Source: JAPXSY01 sp034003585
Lineage (GTDB): Bacteria > Verrucomicrobiota > Kiritimatiellia > RFP12 > UBA1067
Direction of reading: 5' to 3'
Assembly: GCA_034003585.1 (NCBI GenBank)
Contig: JAVEYH010000041.1
Coordinates: 1 to 26,026 of the forward strand
DNA: 26,026 nt
Shown here: positions 1 through 7,617 of the stretch, one piece after another
Position numbering within the stretch: the first letter of the stretch is position 1
Layout of the letters: each line of letters begins with the position of its first letter
The notes under the pieces: generated by a model
Databases searched by the model: none
Told to the model about the DNA's origin: nothing
Seen by the model: only the letters and a program-made list of their open reading frames with translations
Position numbers and translations under genes: made by a program

Positions 1-3000
1 CGCACGCGCGTCGCCGTGTTGCGCATGTTGGCGTAGACCGCGCCGCCGTCCGCGTGCCGCCACGACTCCACGAAGTTGGTCCCGTTGACGACCACATTCG
101 AGAAGGTGTGGGCCGCGGAGGCGTCCACATGCAGATAGGCGTCGGCCGGTACCCGTTCGGCCGGGTCGCCGGCCTTGAGCACCAGCGTGCCCTCGCGCAC
201 ATCCAGCTCCCGTCCCGCGATGTCGAGGCTGTTCAGCACCAGCGTGCCCCCGCCGCTCTTCACCAGGTCGCCGCCGCCCGTGTACCGGTTGATCCCGAGA
301 TAATCGGTCTCCGCGGCCACGCTCACCTCGCTGTCGCCTGCGCTCTCGACCGTCTCGAAGCCCGACAGGGCGGCTTCGCGCGGCACCCCGCGGTCGAGCC
401 ACTTGCGCATCAGGTATTCGGCAGTGTTCAGCTTCTCCTGCTCGCTCAACTCGCGGTTGTAGAGGATCACCTCGCAGATGCGCTGGCAGCCGTTGCCGTT
501 GACGATATTGCGGTCGGCCGCAAATGCCGACGCGCGCACCGGGCCGGTCGGATAGGCCTCCACCAGTTGGAAAAAGCCGTTGTAGCCTTCCGTCAGGGGA
601 TAGATCCGACGGCCGTTGAGATAGAACAGCCCGTTCTGCAACGCCGCGCTGCTGTTGGATTTGAGAAGGGGCGCGGACGGGGTCAACCAGGCGTCCCGGT
701 AGAAATCCTGCGTGTTCGCGGCCGCCGAGGAGCCGAGCAGGATGCCGCCGCCCTCCTGAGACCCCACCACCATGAAAATCGCGCGGATGTCATTCATCGG
801 CTGATCCCAGAAGAGCGCCTCGCTCAAAGACGGCACCACATTGTTATGGCGCGTGAACGAAACCGAGGGCAGGCCGTTGATGTCATTGGCCCGCAGCCGC
901 GGCCGGTGCGTGATGTTGGTGGCGAAGTTATACCCCGCGCCTCGCACGTCGTTCCAGCGCACGATGAAGTTGGTGCCGTTCTCCAGCACCACGCCCTCTG
1001 CGCCCGCGTTGGTCAGCGCGCAGGCGTCCACCCAGAAGGCGGGGTCCGCCGCGGCCAGCGGCTGCTTGGGCTCCAGCGATCCGCCGAGGTTGGCCACGGA
1101 AAAGCCGCCGCCGTTCACCACATGGACCGTCCCGGTCTGCGTGATCGCGCCGGTCACGGAGACTTTTCCCGGCCCCTCGATCCAGACTTCGCCCCTCAGC
1201 GTCAGGTTGCTCACCACCATCGTCTCGCTATCCGGCAGCACAAGCCGCGTGCCGTGGGCCAGCGTCAGGTCCGCCATACGGCGCGGTTGGGTGACTCCGA
1301 ACCACTTGCCCATCAGATACGCGTCCACCGTCGACTGCTCCGCCTGCGACAGCGCGCGGTTGAACAGGATCACCTCCGCGATCTGCTGGCCGCCGGAGCG
1401 GTAGTCGCGGTCATTGCCGAGCGAGCCCACCCCCGTATTGCCGGTGGTCACCACGCTCACCAGATGGAACGCATTGTCCGGCAGGAAGGTGGTTGCGCCG
1501 TCCACCTTGACACCGTCCAGCGTCGTGGCCCCGTTTTTGATCAGCGTCGAGGTGTTCATGCTCCAGATGTTGGATCCGGTATTCGCCGACCGGGTATACG
1601 CGCAAGCGTACGTGCGGCTGGCCTCGCCGAACATCACCGCCTCGTGATGACGGCCGGAGTACACGATGAAGGCGCTGCGCACCGCGGCTTCGCGCGTTTC
1701 CAGAAAGAGTCCGCTCCCCGCCCCGGATGTCCCATAATACGCTCCGAAGTCCACCACCGGCAGCCCGTTCAACGCGTTCTCCGTCCGCACCGGCTGCGTT
1801 GCGCTCACCGCGTTGGTCGCGGCTTTGGCCAGCCCGTTCGCGTCGGCCCAGCGGCTGACGCGCCCCTCGGCGTCGAGCTCCAGCGTGTCCGCGCGGCTCG
1901 CGTCCAGGTGCAGTGCGGCCTGCGCCAGCAGACCCGCCGCCGCGGGCCGCGGCAGCGCGAGCGAGCCCTGCTCCACGGCGACGGACAGCGTCGAGTCAAA
2001 GCCGACGTTCGCGCTGAGACGGCCCGCGCCGGTTTTCGTCAGCGTGGCGGTCCCGCTCAACGAAAAGACCGAGGCCACCGCGTCCGCGTCCGGCACCTCG
2101 AGCGTCGAGGCCGCGGTCACCAGCACGTTCGAAAGCACCGGATGCGCCTCCCCCTGCATGGGCAACTCCAGCCAGGCGTCCTGCAGGGTATACTGGCCGC
2201 CGTACGCGCGCGCGTTGCGGATCGACAGCACGCCGGACGGGTGCCCCGGCGACACGCGCTGCAGGATGTTGCCCGCGCCGGTCAGTTCGCCGATCTCCAC
2301 GCGCAGCACATCCGCGTTGTTCTTGTTCAGGATGAACTCGCAGCTATCGGTACGGTTCTCCACGGACCGGATGGTCTGGTAACACTCCGAGGCCACCGGG
2401 CTGAAGACCAGGGTGGCGGGCGTGCCGCCGGACGTGGCGGGCGCGCTGAGCACGATATTCGTGGGGTTGATGATGCGGCGGACGAACGTCCCCTCGGGCA
2501 GCCCCGGCCCCGCCACCGGCGATCCCGGCGTCACCGCGCCGGCGTTGGATCCCGAGGCGTGCGCGATTAGGGTCTTGCCCTCGACCAGGGTCCAGTTCGA
2601 GGTGACCGTCGCGGTTTTGGAGGGCCGGCCGTAGAAGGAGAGCCTGCCGCCCGTCAGCAGAAAGTCGTTGGTCGAAGCGTAGTCGCGCAGCACCGGGTCG
2701 GCCGAGTCGGCGACCCCGTCGAAACGCGTGATCCAGTATCCGCTCTCCAGTGTGGTGGGGCCTGTGTACGACGTGTCGGCGAAGAGGTTGATGCTGTAAT
2801 TCGGGCTGGAGAGCAGCCCGTTGGTTCCCTGGACATCGCAGAAAAGGTGCAACTGATCCGACATGCTGTCCAGCCGCGGCAGCGTGCCGCCGACCTCTTC
2901 CATCCTCATCGGCCCGCCGGAAACGAAAAAGTAGGCCCCGTTCCAGCGCGTGGTGGACGAGTCGTAATTGTTGAACACGAAGCGGTTGAGCGTCACGCCC

Positions 3001-3230
3001 TCCGGGGGCATCTCCACCGCGCGATACGCCAGCGTCGGGAAGGCGTTCGTGAAATAGGCGTGGCCGCCCCCGCCCGCGATCACCCCGTCCGCCCAGTTGT
3101 CCGCGTTGGTCCACGCCGCGGGATTCACCAAGTCCGTATTGTCGGTCCGTCCCCAGATCCCGTCCGCCGCATCCGCGCCGCAGGCCAACGCGACCATCAC
3201 CCCGCACACCACCCGTTCGTACCGTCTCAT
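1..3230 (-). CDS. Giant secreted LamG / autotransporter-repeat protein, 5' part (C-terminus beyond window)
   Basis: The frame is open without a stop from ATG 3230 to the left edge, giving 1076 residues, so the gene is partial at its 3' end. A purine-rich Shine-Dalgarno (GGGAGAAGAGG) lies just before the ATG. The N-terminus (MRRYERVVCGVMVALACGADA) reads as a signal peptide. After a beta-rich region of about 430 residues there are two LamG-like jellyroll modules (about residues 433-650 and 730-945). Each opens with a D-A-rich strand and closes with a matching E-V-I-L-[FY]-N-R-x-L-S-x-x-E block and a YLM-x-KW ending. A third module begins near residue 1035. Around residue 1000, glycine-rich text of the type GDLVKSGGGTLVL matches autotransporter-associated beta-strand (PATR) repeats. 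The protein is probably a cell-surface or released adhesin or glycan-binding protein. Its ligand cannot be told from sequence, and no catalytic motif was recognised. Confidence 0.85.
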   Translation of the reverse strand, partial: MRRYERVVCGVMVALACGADAADGIWGRTDNTDLVNPAAWTNADNWADGVIAGGGGHAYFTNAFPTLAYRAVEMPPEGVTLNRFVFNNYDSSTTRWNGAYFFVSGGPMRMEEVGGTLPRLDSMSDQLHLFCDVQGTNGLLSSPNYSINLFADTSYTGPTTLESGYWITRFDGVADSADPVLRDYASTNDFLLTGGRLSFYGRPSKTATVTSNWTLVEGKTLIAHASGSNAGAVTPGSPVAGPGLPEGTFVRRIINPTNIVLSAPATSGGTPATLVFSPVASECYQTIRSVENRTDSCEFILNKNNADVLRVEIGELTGAGNILQRVSPGHPSGVLSIRNARAYGGQYTLQDAWLELPMQGEAHPVLSNVLVTAASTLEVPDADAVASVFSLSGTATLTKTGAGRLSANVGFDSTLSVAVEQGSLALPRPAAAGLLAQAALHLDASRADTLELDAEGRVSRWADANGLAKAATNAVSATQPVRTENALNGLPVVDFGAYYGTSGAGSGLFLETREAAVRSAFIVYSGRHHEAVMFGEASRTYACAYTRSANTGSNIWSMNTSTLIKNGATTLDGVKVDGATTFLPDNAFHLVSVVTTGNTGVGSLGNDRDYRSGGQQIAEVILFNRALSQAEQSTVDAYLMGKWFGVTQPRRMADLTLAHGTRLVLPDSETMVVSNLTLRGEVWIEGPGKVSVTGAITQTGTVHVVNGGGFSVANLGGSLEPKQPLAAADPAFWVDACALTNAGAEGVVLENGTNFIVRWNDVRGAGYNFATNITHRPRLRANDINGLPSVSFTRHNNVVPSLSEALFWDQPMNDIRAIFMVVGSQEGGGILLGSSAAANTQDFYRDAWLTPSAPLLKSNSSAALQNGLFYLNGRRIYPLTEGYNGFFQLVEAYPTGPVRASAFAADRNIVNGNGCQRICEVILYNRELSEQEKLNTAEYLMRKWLDRGVPREAALSGFETVESAGDSEVSVAAETDYLGINRYTGGGDLVKSGGGTLVLNSLDIAGRELDVREGTLVLKAGDPAERVPADAYLHVDASAAHTFSNVVVNGTNFVESWRHADGGAVYANMRNTATRV

Positions 3231-3345
3231 GCCTCTTCTCCCGTTTTCTCCGGTTTTTCATTCTGCGGGTTCCGGCCTCCGCAAAGGCCCGTTCCCCCGA
3301 CCCGACCGCAGCTCCCCGCCACATGACACTACCCAATCTGTTAGA

Positions 3346-3375
3346 AGGATAACAAAACCTTTGCGTGCAGGTAAA
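3346..3375 (-). promoter_or_regulatory. Weak candidate promoter for the LamG-protein gene
   Basis: Reading leftward, TTTACC (3375-3370), an 18-nt spacer and TATCCT (3351-3346) resemble a sigma70-type promoter (about 4 of 6 at each box). It would leave a 5' leader of roughly 110 nt before ATG 3230. The match is modest and there is no independent support. Confidence 0.28.
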
Positions 3376-3398
3376 CCCCGGAATTGCCGCACCGGGTA

Positions 3399-3425
3399 CG
3401 ATTCCGCTTTGTAGAAACGGAATCG
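3399..3425. repeat. Perfect 8-bp inverted repeat (hairpin or operator)
   Basis: CGATTCCG, 11 nt, then CGGAATCG. It lies upstream of both divergent genes and lacks a U-tract, so it is more likely a protein-binding site or a structural element than a terminator. Its function is unknown. Confidence 0.5.
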
Positions 3426-3430
3426 CACCC

Positions 3431-3501
3431 AAGGAAGAATGAGGAGTTAGGAGGGAGGAGAAGGGAAACTTTCACCTTTCAACGCCCAACGTCCAACGCA
3501 G
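3431..3501. repeat. Two-part degenerate heptamer array
   Basis: Five purine-rich heptamers run from 3431 to 3465 (AAGGAAG, AATGAGG, AGTTAGG, AGGGAGG, AGAAGGG). After a one-base slip, five heptamers of different composition run from 3467 to 3501 (AACTTTC, ACCTTTC, AACGCCC, AACGTCC, AACGCAG). The period of 7 is clear although the units are degenerate. Where the halves meet, AAGGGAAA and TTTCACCTT are nearly complementary, so the centre could fold. It resembles the tandemly repeated heptamers known from intergenic DNA of other bacteria. It does not encode protein. Confidence 0.6.
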
Positions 3502-3552
3502 AAGTGTGTGGGTGTCTGAACGTCGGATGCGCCCTTTGCGAAAGTAAGAGGG

Positions 3553-3582
3553 TTGACTGTTTTCACCCCTCCCCCGCATAAT
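3553..3582 (+). promoter_or_regulatory. Sigma70-type promoter for the DUF4091 hydrolase
   Basis: TTGACT (3553-3558), an 18-nt spacer and CATAAT (3577-3582): each box matches the consensus in five of six bases, the best promoter match noticed in the window. Predicted transcription start is near 3589, about 70 nt before ATG 3659 and just before the palindrome at 3599-3616. Confidence 0.6.
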
Positions 3583-3598
3583 CGGCGTCTATTATTGG

Positions 3599-3616
3599 AA
3601 CCGGAAAGTTCCGGTT
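3599..3616. promoter_or_regulatory. Palindromic operator candidate just downstream of the +1 site
   Basis: AACCGGAA-AG-TTCCGGTT is a perfect 8-bp inverted repeat with a 2-nt spacer. It lies about 10-27 nt downstream of the predicted transcription start, a usual place for a roadblock repressor. Its size and symmetry suit a dimeric HTH repressor. Which regulator binds is unknown; I saw no second copy in the other intergenic regions of the window. Confidence 0.42.
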
Positions 3617-3658
3617 TGGCCTATGGGATGCTAGTGTAAAAAATTCAAGGATTACGGG

Positions 3659-6271
3659 ATGAATGCTAGCGGCAGTTCGATGATCAAATCATTCTTGCAG
3701 GTCCGCCCGCGTTGGGCCACAACCGTCACCGTAGGCCTGTTCTGGTTTTTTGCTGGGACCGCCTTCCGTCTAAGCGCCGCCGAAAACAACGTCAATCTTC
3801 TGCGCAACCCCGATTTCGCGGAATGGGGAAAAGGCGACGCGCTTCCGAAACATTGGGGCACGTGGGCGGCTCCTGTGAAAGCCGGGGAGATTTCCGCTGA
3901 GCCCGGCGCGGTGCGTTTCACGGACGCATCCCAAGCCCATCAACTAACCCAGAGCGTCCCAGTCACGGGCGGGGTCGATTACGCGCTGTCGTGCCTGAAG
4001 AAAGTCCAGCTCGGGTCACATTTCCTCACCTTAGCCGTGCAGTGGCGGGACAAGGACGGCAAAGGCGTCGGGTATTCCATGGATCTCGACGGCGGGTACG
4101 ATGCCGATTTCCAAAGTGGCCAGAAAGTTTTCACTGCGCCGTCAAACGCTTGCCGTGCCACCGTCATCATCGGACCTTATTGCGTCAACCGCAAAGGGGC
4201 TGTCGCAACGGGCTCGATCCGGATCAAGCATGTTTCGTTCGGCCCGGCCCCGGCCGGAAGCGGGAAGCCGGCAGCGGCCGCGCGGCCCCTCGACGCCGGC
4301 GAGCGGGCCGCCGCAAACACCCTGCTGGCCCTCGGCCGGCACCCCGCCTTTGCCGATATCAGAAAACGCCTGGACGATCCGGCGGCCGACCCGGTTGCGC
4401 TGCGGCGCGAACTGAATCTTGCGGAGCAATACCCCGGCGGCAAACGGCTGTTCGCGGTCGGCGCGGCCACGGAAAGCGACAAGCTGTATCCGGACACCCC
4501 CTACACGGCCTCGCTGAACGGCCCCCTTCGCCTTGCCCTGGCGGGCGGCGAATACGGCTCGTTCCAATTGGCCGTGATCCCGTTCTGGACAAACCTGACC
4601 GAGGTGACGGTCTCCTTCTCTCCCCTGAGAAAAACGAAAAGGTTCTGGAAGTCTCTCATGGGCGCGGACGTGAAAGAGATCGCCGCCGGCAACTTCCGCT
4701 GGTTCCGGGTGGGATACGTCAAACTGGAAAAGCCCAACCCCTGGCTCGGGCTCCAGTACAAACACCCCCGCGAGCCTGACCCGCTGCTCCCGGCCGCGCC
4801 CTTCCGGGTCACGGCGGGAACCGTGGCTCCGGTCTGGGTGGATCTCCTCGTCCCCGCGGGAACGCCGGAAGGCGTCTACCGGGGGACCGTCACTGTCCGC
4901 GCCAACGGACAGAGCGTGGATCGTCCCATCGAAGTCGAGTGCTACGGGTTCGATATCCCGAAAACAAGTTCCGTCGCCAATGAGTTCTGGCTGAGCCCGG
5001 GCAACTGGCGGGGCTTTTACGGGAAACTCGACTACACCCCCGCGTTGCACGCCCGCCACGCCGCCACGCTGGGCCGCTACCGGGTCAGCTCCTTCCCCTG
5101 CGACTGGACGGTGCTCTGTAGTCAGGTGCCCATCACCGCAGAGCCGGACGGCCGTTTCACCTTCGACTGGACGACCTTTGACCAATACGTCCGGAACGCC
5201 CTGGACAACGGCAGCACGGCCTTCTGGAGCGCGCTGAGCTGCAACTCCGGCTGGACGCGCTACCTGCACAATCCGCGGGTAAAGGTTTTCGAGCGCGCCA
5301 CCGGCAGGACGGTCGAGCTGCAGCGCTTCCTGCCGCCGGGCATGACCGCCACCAACGGCTGGCTGCCGCTGGAAAAACTGCCTTACCGCGAGAATAAAGT
5401 CTACCGCGATTTTCTTCTGGCCTACGTCCGGCATCTCAAGGAGCTGGGAATCAACGGCCTCTCCCACTATGAGCTTTTCGATGAACCGGGCGGCGACCGT
5501 TTCCGGGAGATGTTGCGCCACCACCGGTTCTTCCGCGAGCTTGTACCCGAGTTGAAGCTGCTCAACTTCGGCACCGACCCCACCCAAACCGTGGACGGCC
5601 AAACCGCCGCGGGCCTGCTCGATGCCTGGGCGCCGCATCTGGAGGTGCTGGACCGGCCGGAGGCGCTCGCCGCCATGCTTGCGCGGCGGGCCAACCATGG
5701 CGAAAAGCTGTGGGCTTACTCCTGCATCGAATACCGCCGCAGCCCGGACGGACAGGTTTCCCACACGTCGCGGCATACCGAAGACCACTACTCGCCCTTC
5801 TGCCTCTATCACCGTCCCTATCTCGCCACACGCATCCAGGCCTGGATGGCGTGGAAATACAAGCTGGACGGCTTCTACATTTTCATGATGAACAGCCTGC
5901 CGCCGAAAAATGCGGGAAAGACGCCCGCCGAGCGCTGGCCGAACACGGAGTGGTCCGAGGGCGGCGAGCGCGGTAGCGGCACGCTGGCCTATCCGGGTCC
6001 GGAATTCGAGCTGATTCCCGGCATGCGGCTTGCGAATATCCGCGAAGGGCTGGAGGACTATGAATTCTTCGCGGCCCTTCAGTCCGAGGCCACCCGGCTC
6101 GACAAAACGCGCGACGCCAAGCTCCTGCAACGCATCGGCGCCGCTTTGGAAATGGACGTGGACATCGTCGCCTCGGTCTTTGACTGGACCAAAGACCGCG
6201 AACGCCTCGAAGCCAAACGGCGGCAGCTTGCGGGCTTGATCCGCGAGGCGCGGGACGCGCGGGCACGGTGA
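3659..6271 (+). CDS. Secreted DUF4091 / GH123-like glycoside hydrolase
   Basis: 870 residues. The start is supported by AAGGA (3647-3651) seven bases before the ATG. A hydrophobic stretch (about residues 17-33) ending near LSAAEN reads as a signal peptide. The first 180 residues look like a carbohydrate-binding jellyroll (opening NLLRNPDFAEWGKGD). The central part is a TIM-barrel-like region carrying ELFDEP at about 605-610. The adjacent D608-E609 pair corresponds to the Asp-Glu pair of GH123 enzymes, which act by substrate-assisted catalysis on N-acetyl-hexosaminides. The C-terminal part (about 739-815) is typical DUF4091: a barrel strand with FYIFMMN, then GTLAYPGP and RLANIREGLEDYEF. Substrate is unproven; a beta-N-acetylgalactosaminidase-like activity is the best family-level guess. 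It stands alone behind its own promoter and converges on the GH28-like gene with a 21-bp gap. Confidence 0.85.
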   Translation: MNASGSSMIKSFLQVRPRWATTVTVGLFWFFAGTAFRLSAAENNVNLLRNPDFAEWGKGDALPKHWGTWAAPVKAGEISAEPGAVRFTDASQAHQLTQSVPVTGGVDYALSCLKKVQLGSHFLTLAVQWRDKDGKGVGYSMDLDGGYDADFQSGQKVFTAPSNACRATVIIGPYCVNRKGAVATGSIRIKHVSFGPAPAGSGKPAAAARPLDAGERAAANTLLALGRHPAFADIRKRLDDPAADPVALRRELNLAEQYPGGKRLFAVGAATESDKLYPDTPYTASLNGPLRLALAGGEYGSFQLAVIPFWTNLTEVTVSFSPLRKTKRFWKSLMGADVKEIAAGNFRWFRVGYVKLEKPNPWLGLQYKHPREPDPLLPAAPFRVTAGTVAPVWVDLLVPAGTPEGVYRGTVTVRANGQSVDRPIEVECYGFDIPKTSSVANEFWLSPGNWRGFYGKLDYTPALHARHAATLGRYRVSSFPCDWTVLCSQVPITAEPDGRFTFDWTTFDQYVRNALDNGSTAFWSALSCNSGWTRYLHNPRVKVFERATGRTVELQRFLPPGMTATNGWLPLEKLPYRENKVYRDFLLAYVRHLKELGINGLSHYELFDEPGGDRFREMLRHHRFFRELVPELKLLNFGTDPTQTVDGQTAAGLLDAWAPHLEVLDRPEALAAMLARRANHGEKLWAYSCIEYRRSPDGQVSHTSRHTEDHYSPFCLYHRPYLATRIQAWMAWKYKLDGFYIFMMNSLPPKNAGKTPAERWPNTEWSEGGERGSGTLAYPGPEFELIPGMRLANIREGLEDYEFFAALQSEATRLDKTRDAKLLQRIGAALEMDVDIVASVFDWTKDRERLEAKRRQLAGLIREARDARAR

Positions 6272-6292
6272 GGAACCCGCGTGCGGACGGTC

Positions 6293-7591
6293 CTACGGCG
6301 TGTCCGGCACCCAATCGGTGAACGTCACGCGGTCCAGCGTCAGCCGTTTCACCCCGTTCAGGTTGAGGTTGTTGCGCGCGCCGGGAAGCATTTCGAAGCG
6401 CACGTTGCTGAACGTGATATCCGCGACATCATCCCCGGGACGCAGCTTGAACTCCGGATACTCCCCTGACCGGACAGTCATGTTGGCGAAGGTCAGATTG
6501 CGGATGCGGCCGACGCGGGTGTCCTCCGCAAAGGAGAGGCAAACCGGCTTGCCGCGGCACACCATGCTGATATCGCTGAAGTGCACGTTCTCCACCGTGA
6601 ACGGCAGTACCGCGTCCCCCTCCGGCAGCGGCGGTACGCCGGGGCCGCGGGGCGGGTCGTTCGGCACGTTCCTGACTGCGGGCATGACGAGGTTGATGCC
6701 GGTGTGCGACTCCTGGATGACCAGATTGCTGAAACGGCAATCGCGGATCGCGTGGTCATGCGTCCAACCGATGCGCACCGCGCTGGAGTTGCTCTGCAGC
6801 ACGCAGTTCGCCACCACCACCCGCTCGCACGGCTTCGGGGTCTGCAACTGATGCTGGTAAGCGCGCACGATCAGGGCGTCGTCGCTGCTGCGCACAAAAC
6901 AGTCGCTCACCGCCACATCGCGGCAGGAGCCGATATGGATGCCGTCCCCGTTGGGGTACTTCAGGTTCATGTCGATGCGAAGGTTGCGCACGTTGACGCG
7001 CTCGCAGTCCAGCAGCCACATGCTCCACCCCGTGGGGTTCAGCATTTGGAACCCCTCGAGCAGCACATCCCGGCAGCCGATCAGGAAGATGTTGCGGCCG
7101 GTCAGCAACTGGTCATGCTTGCGCCGCCACCAGTGCTGGCCCTCGACCGGCGTGTGGAAAAATTCCGCGCGGCCGTTGATCGTGCCGCGGCCGCAGATCG
7201 CGATGTTGGTCTGCGCCACCGCATAGAACATCGCCCGCTTGTTGCGGCGCAGGGTGTATTCGACGCGCCAGTGCGGATTGGGCTCGAACTCCGGATACCG
7301 GAGCGGATCGGGCCCGCCCTCCAGCGACGCGCCGCCTTCGATTTCCAGCCGCACATGGGACCGGAGGAAGAGCGTATAGGTCATGAAGGGCCCGCCCGCC
7401 ACCCGGACGGTCCCGCCGCCCGCGGCGGCGGCGGCGTCGATCGCCTGCTGGATCGCCGCCGTGTTGTCGGTCTGGGCGTCCGGTTTCGCGCCGAACGCGG
7501 CCACGTCATACACTCCGCCGCTTTGCGCGCGGGCCACCGCCGCAACCAGCAGCGCCAGCCCCGCGAGGATCGTGTTTCTTTGTATGCGCAT
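6293..7591 (-). CDS. Secreted GH28-like polygalacturonase / pectate-lyase-superfamily protein
   Basis: 432 residues. ATG 7591 is preferred over upstream in-frame starts because GGGAGG lies 7 nt before it and it opens directly into a signal peptide (residues 1-23, ending AVARAQ). Residues 26-90 form the N-terminal strand of the pectate-lyase superfamily (VYDVAAFGAKPDAQTDNTAA), which begins a right-handed beta-helix. GH28-type catalytic regions are visible: NGDGIHI at 214-220 (D216) and SSDDAL at 235-240 (D237-D238). The usual HG motif is not clear; SSAVRIG (269-275) stands in its place, as in many bacterial GH28-like proteins. It is expected to hydrolyse galacturonan or rhamnogalacturonan-type chains in the periplasm or outside the cell. 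It lies 26 bp behind the GH-A glycosidase and is almost certainly co-transcribed with it. Confidence 0.85.
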   Translation of the reverse strand: MRIQRNTILAGLALLVAAVARAQSGGVYDVAAFGAKPDAQTDNTAAIQQAIDAAAAAGGGTVRVAGGPFMTYTLFLRSHVRLEIEGGASLEGGPDPLRYPEFEPNPHWRVEYTLRRNKRAMFYAVAQTNIAICGRGTINGRAEFFHTPVEGQHWWRRKHDQLLTGRNIFLIGCRDVLLEGFQMLNPTGWSMWLLDCERVNVRNLRIDMNLKYPNGDGIHIGSCRDVAVSDCFVRSSDDALIVRAYQHQLQTPKPCERVVVANCVLQSNSSAVRIGWTHDHAIRDCRFSNLVIQESHTGINLVMPAVRNVPNDPPRGPGVPPLPEGDAVLPFTVENVHFSDISMVCRGKPVCLSFAEDTRVGRIRNLTFANMTVRSGEYPEFKLRPGDDVADITFSNVRFEMLPGARNNLNLNGVKRLTLDRVTFTDWVPDTP

Positions 7592-7617
7592 CGCACCGCC
7601 TCCCGCTTTTTCCCGCC

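Larger units (their letters stand above)
3231..3658. other. 428-bp non-coding region between divergent genes
   Basis: This is the only gene-free stretch over 300 bp. It separates the leftward LamG protein from the rightward DUF4091 hydrolase and is visibly less GC-rich than its surroundings. It holds an inverted repeat (3399-3425), a 7-nt periodic array (3431-3501), a promoter (3553-3582) and a palindrome (3599-3616) for the rightward gene, and a weak candidate promoter for the leftward gene (3346-3375). No convincing small ORF or structured RNA was recognised. Confidence 0.75.

Noticed and set aside
54..2570. 838-codon open frame on the plus strand
   Set aside because: It is the exact antisense frame of the LamG protein (codon-in-phase mirror in GC-rich DNA), has Arg/His/Val-rich low-complexity text and no domain.
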